Positions 37,001 through 49,119 of a stretch of 64,000 bases of DNA are shown in pieces. A program made the position numbers and the translations under genes. Each line of letters begins with the position of its first letter. Positions within the stretch are counted from its first letter, which is position 1. The notes beneath the pieces are model-generated. The model ran no database searches. It had not been told where the DNA came from and was given only the letters and a program-made list of their open reading frames with translations. The stretch is from NCBI GenBank assembly GCA_023512835.1, contig CM042087.1, forward strand, positions 48,883,682-48,947,681, written 5' to 3'. The stretch is from Taxillus chinensis. Lineage: Eukaryota > Streptophyta > Magnoliopsida > Santalales > Loranthaceae.

Positions 37001-37888
37001 ATTGTTTCATATAATCGACTTCATATTTTTGAAATTAAGGCCAGTTTGTTTGATTTTTGATTATTATTGTCATTGCACCTCAATAACTAGTTACATAAGC
37101 ATATTAAAAAGAAATCCTCTTTAGTGGTTGGTTATTATGTATATGTTTATATACATATATATTATATACATATAATACATGGGAGTAAATTTCAAAGATT
37201 CTTATATAACATACAAAACTTTGAAAGTTGTGCTTCATTTGTTGTGTATCATTTGTTTTAAATATAAAGGCTTTTTAGCCTAAAAATGCATTTACAAAAT
37301 TTTAATTTACACATGCTTTCACAAAAAAAATTTAATGATGGAGTAACGTGAAAAAAATTCATGTAAAAGAGTGATCAAGTAACATCAGATTTTATTTGCT
37401 TGTTTATTTTTAATTTTAATATTTTTATAATAAATACTTGTTTATAAATTTATCAATTACTGTTGATATTAATTTTTGGTTTTATAAATTATATTAATGT
37501 ATATACACATTAATAATAAATTTTCTACAAACATATAACCCAAAATCCTAGCAATCCCTCTAACGACTTTATCTCCTAATGCCTACATAATAGCTATATT
37601 CATTTTTTCTCCTAGTAAATATACTTATTTTCTATTACACTCACCCAACTCTCTCTTAAATTTTCTCTTTCACTTTTATACTAAAATGACTTCTCTGATC
37701 AAGTTTTTATTTACTTTTTAGTTCTTTTAATAACTTTTTGTATTTTCATAACATATGGTGTAATTTTTTGTAATATACTTTTACTCATTATAACATATTT
37801 ATTATATGTGGTTACCACCGATGTTTAAATTCTATCATGTAATGTTTTTATTATAAAATAAGCTATTTACTCTATGTCTATTACCATC
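37001..37888. other. AT-rich spacer
   Basis: No gene recognised between the LINE and Copia relics. Confidence 0.4.
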
Positions 37889-39903
37889 ATGTCTAACTTA
37901 ACAAAGCTCAAATTCAATGCACTTAACATCATAGGAAAAATTACATGTCTTGAATCATGGATGTAGAAATAAGGTTCCATATAACAAAATGCTTTATTCT
38001 TCCAAGATTATAAATTCAACAATTATAATTAAGCTATATTCACAATAGTATCACAATTAAAGTTTTGTGCAATTCAAATTATTGATGAAAAGATACTTCA
38101 GAAAACATATATTACCCTCGATACATCACAGATAACATTAAAGCAATAGTACTAATTGCATAATTATAAAAAATATTATGAACTAATGTCTACTTTATTG
38201 GTGGCCGAGAAAGATAATAAATTGCTTATGAAAAATTATCAATCTTGGCTCAGCAATGGCATTTCTTGAAGTAAATGTCACATACACTAAAAATCTTTCA
38301 CATGATTATATATGAGTGCGTGGATAAGAAAATGGGCATGGATGTGATCGTGGTTTTATGAGGTCACGTTTGTGGCCATGGTCAAAGGCAAGGTCACAAT
38401 GGGTACAATTGTTTTCAAAAAAGGAATCAAACCCCACTATACAAATCAAAACACCTTAAAGGTATAAATAATTCTCAAAATTCAAAGAATATATATGTTA
38501 TAGGCTAGGCTTTAAAGGGCACAGATTTAGGATTTTTTAAACTCCAAGGCATCTATGTAAATTGTATAAAGAGTCCTTAAAGGGATGGACCCATTTTTAA
38601 AAAAAGTTATAATGATAATTAGAGGTCAGATAAAAAGTAATGCATTTAAATTTGATCTAGTAACTAAAATTCATAGTTTTTAAAATTGCATTCAATCTAG
38701 TCAATGTTCTTCACTTTTGGAATGATATTAGAAAATTTTCTCAAAATATGAAATTTTTGGGTGCTTTTACATTACTTTCTTCATCTGTAACTCTGTTGTA
38801 ATTTGGATCAATTGATCTTCACGCATTTTAAATATATAAATGAAAAGCTCACTCTTAAACCAATTTCACATTAAGGGTCAAGAAAAAGGAAGTCCATTAT
38901 AGTAAAAAACCATAATTAAATAGTTACATCCAATGAAGAAAAAGAAAAACCTATATAGCTTTTGCCGGTGATGATTACACATCTTGACAACTATAGTTGA
39001 CATATAAGTTTATTGGACCGTTAAACGCTAGTAATTGTGGAAAACAATTTTAAAATATTAATGTACTAATTTTCAAATATAAATAAATGTAATGTTTTTA
39101 TTAAAATAATGTAATGCTTTTATAATGTATTATCATGTTTAATTAAATGTTATCAAATATTTTTATTTCAAATTTAGAAATAGATTATATTGATGGTGAT
39201 ATATAGACACCATACATAATTAAAAATATTTCTTTTATATTGAATCAAAAGTATTTATTTAATAGAGGGTGATATATGTTGATGATGATATTGATGATGA
39301 CATAATACACACCATATTGAATAAAGTACTTCTTTAATATAATTAAAACCAACAAAAATATTAATAAATGTTATATCAAGGATTGTAAACTTGAAAGAAG
39401 GGACAAATAAAACAAGATTTTTCCTACTAAATAGTATCAAACTTCATATTAAAAATGTTTCATATTTACCATGGTATAAGTTTTAATGATATATACCATC
39501 ATGGGTATGATAGTCACTCCCTAACCATGAATGGTGAAAAAGTATATGTATTACCATTGATGTAATGGATAAAAATAAAAATATTAGAGACTCTTAATGT
39601 AACCCTTAGGATTGCATTATACACATATAAATGTGGCTTAATCACATTTAGTAGTAAAATAAAATTCACATATTGGGTTTATGGCATGACTATTAAAGTC
39701 ATATTAGTTCAATTATTATGCAAGGAATAATTAAAAGTACACATGGGTATCCAATGAAGCAAAAGAAGTTTTTTATAGTTAGTAAAGGTCCATTTGAGAC
39801 TTGTTCTCTAGGAAAATTAATTATAAGAACCTCACCAATTAAACTTATAGTTAAATCACAGGATTTCCTATATGTAGATTGTTCAGGCATTTTAAAATCT
39901 TAA
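37889..39903 (+). pseudogene. Copia gag and gag-pre-integrase relic
   Basis: The gag start at 37889 reads MSNLTKLKFNALNIIGKNY, then SQLKFCAIQIIDEKILQKT near 38060 and VAEKDNKLLMKNYQSWLS near 38205-38258. These follow the N- and C-terminal halves of UBN2-type Copia gag. About 1.2 kb further on, LWHDY.SHISSIIMQGII (about 39680-39730), STHGYPMKQKKF and CSLGKLIIRTSPIKL (about 39800-39850) are the GAG-pre-integrase region. Stops and small indels throughout. The stretch 38460-39640 is too diverged to assign. Confidence 0.7.
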
Positions 39904-40079
39904 TTGATACATAAAGTAAATGATTGCATATGTATTTATTATCAACATGAAACATGACATTTACGAGGTTTCTTTCTCAAATAATCAAGCTCTCTAATCA
40001 TTATGTTAAAAAGGTGAGAGTTGACAATGTTTGTGACTTTACATCTTAATCTTTTAATAATTACTATATATTAATAGGG

Positions 40080-40480
40080 ATTCTAGTCTAGTATAACATT
40101 TCATAGCTCCTGTACATACACAAAATAGCGAAGTCATTGATTAAGTGCCTTCAGCTTATGGCTAAACCATTAATGGTGCAACAATGACCACACAAGTTTG
40201 GTTCGGGAGTTACCTCTATTCCAACCATAAGACATGTGGCCTTTCTTGTAATGTTCATTATCTGAGGACTCTTCCTTTGCATCGATATTATTGTTATACT
40301 AGTTTACTTGCATAACTCTTCTCTTGCCATTCTTCTTTGATTGGAAAGTAGACTTCATCTTCCTAAAATCCTTTGGTTTCGTAAGTTAGTTCCTTCTTCT
40401 TTAACAACTAAGAGTCATTCATAAAGTGTTCAAGCTTATTACAGTTGTGACACACTATATGGTCCTTTTTGGCTTTAGAG
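40080..40480 (-). pseudogene. Copia gag zinc-knuckle relic, opposite strand
   Basis: Minus-strand 40457-40411 reads VCHNCNKLEHFMNDS, a CX2CX4HX4C knuckle with the last Cys replaced by Ser. Lys/Arg-rich sequence follows. It is opposite in orientation to the Copia relic ending at 39903, so it belongs to a different insertion or an inverted piece. Confidence 0.55.
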
Positions 40481-40888
40481 GATTAACCTTTATAGCCGTT
40501 TCTATTCCTCTATTTGAATAGTTTCTTAAATCCTAATATTAGAAAAGCAATCTACAGATCATTATTCGTGTCTATTAAAGGTTCTATCGCCTCCTCACCA
40601 TTGTTATCTTTAATACTTTTATTTGGGTATGCCTCTTATTGCATTAAATGCAATAGCCTTTTCTTTCTTGATAAATATTTTTACCCTGATGATTCAACCA
40701 GATTCACAATTGGATGATGACGTAACCCAATATCAGTTGTGTGGTGTGTTTTTTAAAAAATTCATCACACGGTTGATATTGCGTCATGTTATCATCTGGT
40801 TGTGAATCCGTTTGAATCATCATGTTGAATATCAATCCTCTTTCTTTCTTGATTGACTTAACATAAACTCTTACTATTAAATACTACA

Positions 40889-41330
40889 TGTCACGGGGTC
40901 GGGATTTTCACCCATGTGGTACTTGGTCATCCTAGTGGATGCTCCAAGTAAGCCTAATCATCGGGGCACACATAGACTGGTTTCGTCTTACCTTGGACTT
41001 AGAAGGAGAACAACTCCAGTTCTCGACTAATTTGTGTAAGGATAACCAAGTTTCCTATTATTCAAGTATTCGACCACCAACGTGCTCTTTGCATTTAACC
41101 GGATTGGCACGTCTGAACTCCGAAGGGGCTCCTCCTGCATGAACTACCATAAAGCCTTTTTCATCCACTCCAGTTACTCTTTCCGCCTTGCTCCTCCTTA
41201 GGTAGACACACATGCGCCACTTGGGAAACACTTGCTATCATCACACTATTTAGGATGTGACATACAACTCATAAGTCTTAAGATTTCCACGTGTAACTAA
41301 TTTTATATCTAAATGAGCCAAAACAACGTC
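40889..41330. repeat. Diverged Gypsy LTR fragment
   Basis: Begins TGTCACGGGGTCGG like the LTRs at 29001 and 34126, followed by similar words in the same order (ACCCATGTGGTACTTGGT, AAGCCTAATCATCGGGG). Diverges further in; the right boundary is uncertain. No second LTR found, so a solo or truncated LTR. Confidence 0.5.
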
Positions 41331-44300
41331 CAGACAGTGAACAAACATTTTATATATAAAGCTTTGCATAAGGCATAACAAAGATAGTGAACAAACCCAA
41401 GATAGTGTTCAAACCCAAAACATTACAAAAGGCAAATGTGGACCATGGACAAACCCAAAATAGTGACCTTCGCGTGAGGTAGAACCAAGTAGAACATTAG
41501 GGATGACAATATTACCCCGCCCCATCTCGATCTATCCCCACAAGCCATTAAATCAGACTCGAGTCTTGTTCAACATGTCTCAATTTAGTATTTTAAATAA
41601 GTGTAAGATAAAAAAATTCTATCCTACTCGGCTCTAACCCACTTTGATTTGTCCAAACCATCAAAACGGGACGGATTCAGATCGAGACTATACATGTTGA
41701 GGCGAAATAGTACTAAATTCCAACCCAATCGGTTGACATCCTATTTAGCATGACTGCGTGAGCCACCAAATATAACCTACCACAATCAGGCCAAATATGG
41801 CTTGAAATCTATTAAGTCGTGGCTAACATCTAGACTGGGGTAAAGTGACTAGACTGAAATTGTAATTAAACTGTAATCGAACCACTTGATCAAATCATGA
41901 TCAAAACACTAACTAAACCACTTGTGTAGCAAGCTAAAATCATGGCAAGTAAACACGCAGACTGAAAATCATACATAATCGAAACTAGAACTAAAGTGAA
42001 AATTTCAATTCTTGAACATTGCATTCAACGCTCTGATCAACATGTCATTCAAAACCGAGTTTTTCAAGGACCAGAACCAAATATCAAAAGGATGACAAGA
42101 AAATGCAGGTGAGAATTGATTAAAATGTCACCAAAGAATGGCAGCAGACTTTGACAAACCGGTCGATCGTGGCCATAGTGTTTCACAGAAACCAAGAGCA
42201 AAATAAACAGAGGCAAGCCGGATTTACAACAAACAACGACGAAACTCCAGTCTCTCGATGGGACAAACAGTCCAGGTGTATCACAAAGAAGCCTAACTAA
42301 AAAGATTAAAATCATAAGTAAACAAACATAGAATACAATCACCAAAATAAATGCAGCACGACACATGGTAATACTAATACCAACCACAGCAAAGATAACG
42401 TTCAAAGGTCATGCCTGCATTCGATTCCACGAGCCCAAACCTTATTCCTTCGGTCTTCCTTGAGCAATAGCAGCCAGAATTAATCAAGGTAGTAGCAGCA
42501 GACTCCAGCCATTTCAATTCAATGTAGCCCCAGCGATAACACTGGGCTTCGGCGGCGATTTTATGATTTACTCGGTCACTAGATACATTTATATTAAGAG
42601 ATAAACATTATAGCGTAGAATGATTCCCTTTTCTAGTCTGATTTCGCACTACTTAACAATACACGGATTATGAGCTGATTCATTCCCCAGTGGTACGTAC
42701 GTTACGTAGTACGCGCAGACAGAACAGCTGTCTCGCATAGGTCTGCCGTCATTCACGTATTGGTAACTATTTATTAACAATCTGCCAATCACTAATGTCC
42801 GTAGCACGGCATCTGGTGAAAAACTCAGGAGTGTACTACATCGACTTCTCAAATGAACGCGTCCTCCATGTTTACAAGTATTATTGGACCATTGGGTTGC
42901 GTACAACTGTACCAATTCAATTCAAAACGCGTTTTAGAATTAGTTTTTATATATATATAAATATATATAATATTTTTCTTACTTCAGTTTCTTTATCACA
43001 TTAATTAAAAGTGTTATCATTATTTGTCCGTGAAATTATCTACATATTAAATTATATATTATTAAAATTTAAAAACATAAATCATTATTAAAATTATAAA
43101 TTAAAAAAATACAACAATAAAATACTAAAATTTGTGATTTTGGTTCTCAGTCTTGGCACGTTTGAGGGTGAATGTGTGTTCTATCTGCGCAATCGAGTGG
43201 ATGAAAATCTTATTTGAGAGTTCAAGTCACCCGCTTTACTTGTCTTGTTTACCTTATAAGTGGGTTGCATCTAGAATTCCGCCCTCTTCCAATCGCACTG
43301 GATGTAAAATAAATTAATATTTTATTGAAATAATTAAAAGTTATTGAATCTATTATTTTGAAGTTGTAAAAAAAAAACTAGTTAAATTTTATAATAATGA
43401 CAGTTTTAACTAAATTTTAATTAAACATTTAACTATTTTAAGTCATCCATTTTACTTGCCTATGCAGTCAACGTCTCTCAAGAGACATTTTTAATCAGAT
43501 AAACCGAATTGACAGTATATAAATATTAAAATACTCTAATTTGATTAGTATGAATAAATATTAATATACAAATTATAATATTTTATACTTATGCGGAGTT
43601 CGATTTTACTATCTGATTAATTCATTTGATTAAAAATTATTATTCTAAGAGTATCTCCCTCGACACAAAAATCAACTTCAGGTTAATAAACACAATTAAA
43701 TTTAACTAACCAATTTCATTTCATGCTAGCATTGCCATTAGCGCGCGGGGTGTCCATTTTTTACAACTTGTAACTTTATAAATAAAATATGTCCACGAGA
43801 CATGTTTACATATCATATTATCATGTACAACCTAACGTTCGAGTTTACACTATTACTACACTCTTGTAGAGTTGGTTTTTGTTTTTTTAATAATAATAAT
43901 CTTGGTAAACATTGCTTACAAATCCTTAATATTCAAGAAATACATTTGGTTCGGGCAGTGAACCCTGATTAGACTTGCCGGTGCCTATTTGCTTGACCAC
44001 TACAACTGAATGGATATAGATATGGGACAGCTGAATACACAAAAGTCTGAGGGGGGGGTTGTGAATTTTCGCGTTAAATTTATAGATCCAACTAATGAAG
44101 TAATTGAATAATTGGTTGAATGGGCCTACCTAAATCTAAATGACTTGACTTAGTGAACGTCACTTTAAAAAAAATAGTCCTTATAACTCAATCATTGGTA
44201 AAATTGGTCCGGATATAAAAAAAAAAATGACGCGTAATAAGAAAAAATAAAATAAAATAAAATAAAATAAACTAGACATGTCAGATTTTATTGACTTTGT

Positions 44301-44430
44301 AATAATAAAGTCAGCTTTTGAAACGTGATATGCTGAACACTCTGTACCAGTATGGTATGGGACTTTCAATACGGGGCGTCCATAAGGATGGTTCAAGAGC
44401 ATTGCATGTTGCAACTTAATTGAGAACGAC
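41331..44430. other. Spacer upstream of the LRR-extensin gene
   Basis: No gene recognised. The 113-codon frame at 42064-42405 (minus) is hydrophobic but matches no family I know, and GC content there is moderate. The final part is promoter for the LRX gene. Confidence 0.4.
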
Positions 44431-44437
44431 AAAGCCT

Positions 44438-44443
44438 TATAAA
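44438..44443 (+). promoter_or_regulatory. TATA box candidate of the LRR-extensin gene
   Basis: TATAAA in CCTTATAAACCC, about 195 bp before the ATG at 44634. Implies a 5' UTR of roughly 160 bp. Positional inference. Confidence 0.5.
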
Positions 44444-44633
44444 CCCCCCCTAGGAATCGATGCAAAGGGTAGAGACGGAGATGGACAGTGGGGCTATCCA
44501 TCGATCGTCCTCATCATAACCAGTTTATCACTCATCTCTTCCTCCTTTTCTCTTCCCCTCCATATATCCCATCTGGTTTGTGGTCTACTTTTGTTTGCTT
44601 TTTACTGGTTCTTTTATTCAGTGCCACACCAAC

Positions 44634-47085
44634 ATGTCGCTTCTGCGCGCCTTACTCGTCTCCATCTTCACCCTCGCCACTGCAGCCTCCGCGGCCAACA
44701 ACAACACCCGTGGCCCAAACACCATAAACTTCGAGAACCCAAGCCTCAGGCAGGCCTACATTGCCTTACAGGCCTGGAAGTCAGCTATAATCTCCGACCC
44801 CTTCAACTTCACAGCCAACTGGAACGGCCCAAATGTCTGCTCCTACTCCGGCATCTTCTGCGCCCCGTCCCCCTCCAACCCTTCCATCCGCGTCGTCGCT
44901 GGCGTCGACCTCAACTCCGCCGACATCGCCGGCCATCTCCCCCAGGAGATCGGCCTCCTCTCTCACCTCGCCCTCCTCCACCTCAACTCAAACCGCTTCT
45001 GCGGCGTTGTCCCCGACACCCTTCGCCGCATGTCCCTCCTCTTCGAGCTAGACCTTAGCAACAACCGCTTCGGCGGGAAGTTCCCGGCGGTGGTCCTCTC
45101 GCTGCCGGCGCTCAAGTTCTTGGACCTCCGCTTCAACGAGTTCGAGGGCGAGGTGCCATCCCAGCTGTTCGAGAAGAGCCTCGACGCCATCTTCATCAAC
45201 GACAACCGGTTCCGGCTAGGCATCCCTTCAAACCTCGGAAACTCGCCGGTGTCGGTGTTTGTGGCGGCCAACAACGACTTTCAGGGGTGCTTGCCGGCGG
45301 CTGGCATCGAAAAAATGTCGAGCACGCTGAACGAGTTGATTCTCATGAACGCCAACCTCGGCGGCTGCTTCCCTTCCCAGTTCGGGCAGCTAACGAATCT
45401 GACAGTTCTTGACGTCAGTTTTAACGGCCTGAGGGGGCCGCTGCCGGAGACTATTGGGGCAATGAGGAGCTTGGAGCAGCTGAACGTGGCGCACAACAAG
45501 CTCACCGGCGTCGTTCCCGGCAGCGTCTGCCGGCTTCCGAGACTGCAGAATTTCACGTACTCTTTTAACTACTTCACCGGCGAGGATCCGTCGTGCGCCG
45601 TACGAGGACCGACGGTTGTTATTGATGGCAGGGAAAACTGCATTCCGGGATCGTCGGATCAGCGGTCGACTGGGGAGTGTGCTTCAGGAGATGCAAGGCC
45701 AGTGGACTGCAGAAAGGTGAAATGCGTGGGGTCCAGTGGGCCTCCGTCTTCGGGCCGGCGACAGCCGCCCACGCCAGTCTCCCAAAGTCCGCCGCAGCCG
45801 CCAATAGGGGCACCTGGAGGTAGGCCAGGGTCACCTCCTCAAGCCCCGTCCGGTTCCGGCGCATCGCCTCCGCCGCCTACGACGGGTGGAAAAGTTTCAC
45901 CGCCTCCGGGTCCTTTAGTTCCCTCTCCGCCAACACGACCACCTACACCACCGGGAACGAGTCTTCCTGTCCAGCCTCTGCCGCCGCGATCACCTAAGCC
46001 ACCAGGAACGAGTACACCAGCCCCGCCTCCACTGTCGAGATCACCTGCGCCGCCGCGGACGAGTCCTTCGGTCCCGCCGCAGCCATCAAATACACCGTCG
46101 GTCCCGTCACCCTCACCTGGGGTGAATCTCCCAGTACCGCCTCCGCCGCCTGGATCACCTACATTACCGGGAACAAGTCCTCTTTTCCCGCCGCCGCCAT
46201 CAACTACGCCTCCGAAACCATCGGCTCCATCTCGTCCAGTCCCGTTCCCGCCGCAGCGATCACCTGCACCACCGACGGCTAGTCCTCACCTGCCACCGCC
46301 ACCACCAACATCTCCGGGGCCAATTTGTGATCCTTTCCCGCCATCGGCGCCATCACCTACGCCGCCGGCAACTAGTCCTCAGGTGTCCCCGCCGCTGGGG
46401 TCTCCTCCATCATACCCTTCACCAATCGGATTCCAGCCACCCCCAGAAGCATCGCCTCCACCCCCCTTCGGTTTTGGTCCCTGGCCTCATCTCCCTCCAC
46501 CTCTGCCGCCGTCTCTACTGCCACAACCACCGCCCATAGAGGCCGCCCCTCATCATCACCTCCCTCCATTGCCGCCACTGCCACCGCCATTCGAAGACTG
46601 TCCCCCCGAAACAAGAACCAATACCAACTACTCCACCGCAATTTGGATCGAGTCCATGGCCTAAACCGATTCTGCATCTACCACCCCCCGTTTTTCCATC
46701 GCCCTCCCTTACCAATTCCGCCACTGAAAGGTTTGGTCTCCCCCCCCCACTCAACCCATCGCCTATTTTACCTACGATTAATCCACCACATTTCGGATTC
46801 GGTTCTTGGCCCAAACCGTGTCAACCTCCATCGCCACTACATTTTGGGACGGGTGGAGTATCAGCTACAAATGTTCATTGCCCACCATCAGCGTCCCAAT
46901 CAGCCTCCTCTCCTCCACCCTCAGATTCTTCAGCTCTTCCGCCCGTCAGAGGAGTCCCGTACGCATCTCCGCCTCCCCCCAGTGATTCCCTACCAATAAT
47001 TATTAATCATCCATCCAGTATTAATTCAATAATTATGAATTGCTGTTTCAATGTTCCCCAGTCTGTGTATACCACATCTTCCTAA
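44634..47085 (+). CDS. Leucine-rich repeat extensin (LRX/PEX-type), frameshifted
   Basis: Wall-anchored LRR protein; family members bind RALF peptides through the LRR and insolubilise in the wall through the extensin part. Intronless. The ATG at 44634 gives a signal peptide (MSLLRALLVSIFTLATAASA). An N-cap (NWNGPNVCSYSGIFC) and ten LRRs (about residues 86-330) follow. Then comes a Cys-rich hinge (ENCIPG, DCRKVKCVG, to about 365) and a long Pro/Ser-rich domain ([12 protein letters not shown]). The frame from 44634 ends at a TAA at 46662-46664 (676 aa). However, at 46602-46607 there are six Cs. Skipping one base joins a second Pro-rich frame running to a TAA at 47083-47085, which carries the conserved LRX end GVPYASPPPP. 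The full product would be about 816 aa. Few Tyr in the extensin domain, more like pollen PEX than classical extensin. Sequence error or recent mutation cannot be separated here. Confidence 0.93.
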
Positions 47086-47719
47086 TTGCGCTTTTGTTAC
47101 ATGAGATCAGGAGATTGATTGGAGCCTTGTAGCTGCAATGAAAATGAAAAGCCAAACTCGCCAAAGTAATGCCCAATTTAAATTAGTTAAGGGTCAATTT
47201 ATGTTCCTTTTATTCTTTCCTTGTTGGGCTACGAAACAAGCACACTTGCAGCCAAATCTACTACAAATACGCATGGTGATGCGAATGAAAAGATTTGGGA
47301 GGGAGGGGGAGGAGACTTTCCAAATAATATTGATGGAAGAAAAATTGAAACAATAAATTGGAAAAAAAGATAGATAACCTGTATATACATCAAAAATGCT
47401 AGTTGCTACCGACGTTATATCATTGTCGCATCCCTGATTGACGTATAATAAGCTATATTAGTATCTTTTGTTACACCACATATCAGCGTGTTCCCAGATC
47501 ATTACTCGACGTTACAGCTCGATGCTTAGACTCGAGCATGGACAAATAACTTTTTGAGGCCCATACATTAACTCTCTTTTTTTTCTTTATTTCTTTTTCC
47601 GGCTCATCATGGTCATGCCTTTGAAATAAATTCACCAAATCTACAAGCCTCACTCTTAATTCCGACTTTCTTCTCGTTGATTCAAGCGACATATAACAAG
47701 ATGACAATAATAAAATCAA
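47086..47719. other. LRX 3' flank
   Basis: Presumed 3' UTR and terminator followed by unassigned sequence. No further gene seen. Confidence 0.4.
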
Positions 47720-48190
47720 ATTTATACAGTAATCATGTCATCAATATATAACAAGATGACTATAAAAGAATCTTTAGATAACTTGGTAAATAAAGAAGAA
47801 TCAGCTTGAGATTGATCAAAACCAAATTCATAAATATCCGAAAATGAATTTGGAACTATGATCTTAATGCTTGTTTCAAACCATGGATAGACTTTTGGAG
47901 TCAATATAAAAGCTTTTTCCCTATCAATGAAAATTTGGTGGCGATTACATATAAACTTCTTCACTAAAATCTCTATGAAGGAAGACATTTCGAACATCCA
48001 TTTGATGAAGATTCCTACCACGAAAGGAGGCAAGAGCAAGAATACATTGAAGAGTGGTGAGCTTGACAACATGGGCAAAAGTTTAAGTACAGTCAATACC
48101 TTCATGTTGGGTAAAGCACTTGGCAATAAGGTGAGCTTTGTAATGTTCAACAATGCAAGTAAAATTATACTTGTAAAAGCATGTGTTTTA
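47720..48190 (-). pseudogene. Copia reverse transcriptase relic (minus strand)
   Basis: Minus-strand reading gives HQMDVRNVFLHRDFSEEVYM (about 48013-47954) and, in another frame, FGFDQSQADSSLFTKLSKDS then LLYIDDMI (about 47800-47727), the YVDD-box region of Copia RT. At least one frameshift separates them and a stop follows EEVYM. Confidence 0.8.
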
Positions 48191-48523
48191 AGTAGTATTG
48201 TAAGATAGTTAATCTATAAGGCTAAAACTATCTATATGGTATTGTGAATGTCGATATGAATGTTTTGATAGTATTTGAGCCCAATTCAAGGTTGGCGCCC
48301 TGAAAGGCTATTTTTGGGCATTTAATGGATTTAAGGGGTATTTTTGAATGACTTTGTGTAAGAGCTTCTATTTAAGTATGAAATCATCTGAATGGCGATA
48401 TACTCGATATGAACGTTTTGACTGTAATTATGTCTAATTTGGAGTTCGTAACCCTAAAAGGATAATTATATATTTTTGAGGATTTATTATTGTAGTAATA
48501 TACATAAGTATATAAGTTGTGGA

Positions 48524-48572
<49 letters not shown>

Positions 48573-48880
48573 CATTACATTTTTCATTTGAGCATTGTAT
48601 GCATAAGAAGAGGAGAGGATTTGGGAGATTTGATTAAGGGATAATTGGGTTTATCTAATTCACAAAACAAGTTCTATATATGTGTTCCTATCTCTCTAAA
48701 CAGTTTAACTGGATTAATTCTATATGAATTGGGTAAAAATCATGAATTCATGATGAACCATAGAAATTAGGGAAATAAACATGAAATCGGGTTTAATCGG
48801 CCAAATTGATGGTTTATGTTGATGAGTATGTGATTTATAGCTTGCATGTTTGTTTCTATGGTAAACAACATATTAAAACA
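48189..48880 (+). repeat. Dispersed GA-bearing repeat, copy B
   Basis: Homologous to 20706-21330 with the same order of landmarks and a pure (AG)n run at about 48524-48569. Lies exactly between the two oppositely oriented Copia RT relics. Confidence 0.65.
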
Positions 48881-49119
48881 GATTAAATTGAGAATTTTGG
48901 ATGTGGGTGTGTTTTTGGTTGGAATTTGCTTAATTTTCTTATATAATGTGTTTTAATTTGTAAAACAAAGTTTTTGTGACTTAGTTATGCCATGTGATGT
49001 GGTATAATAGTGAAATTTGATGTTTGGAATTCAAAATTTGGAAAATTTTGAGTGTGAAAAAAGAAGGTGGCCGAAATTATGGTTGAATTCTACAAAAATA
49101 TAGAATTTATTAGAACAGG

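Noticed and set aside
42064..42405. 113-codon hydrophobic frame on the minus strand
   Set aside because: No family motif and no splice context; moderate GC makes chance frames likely.
44580..44633. Upstream GTG extension of the LRR-extensin
   Set aside because: The ATG at 44634 gives a standard signal peptide; plants rarely start at GTG.
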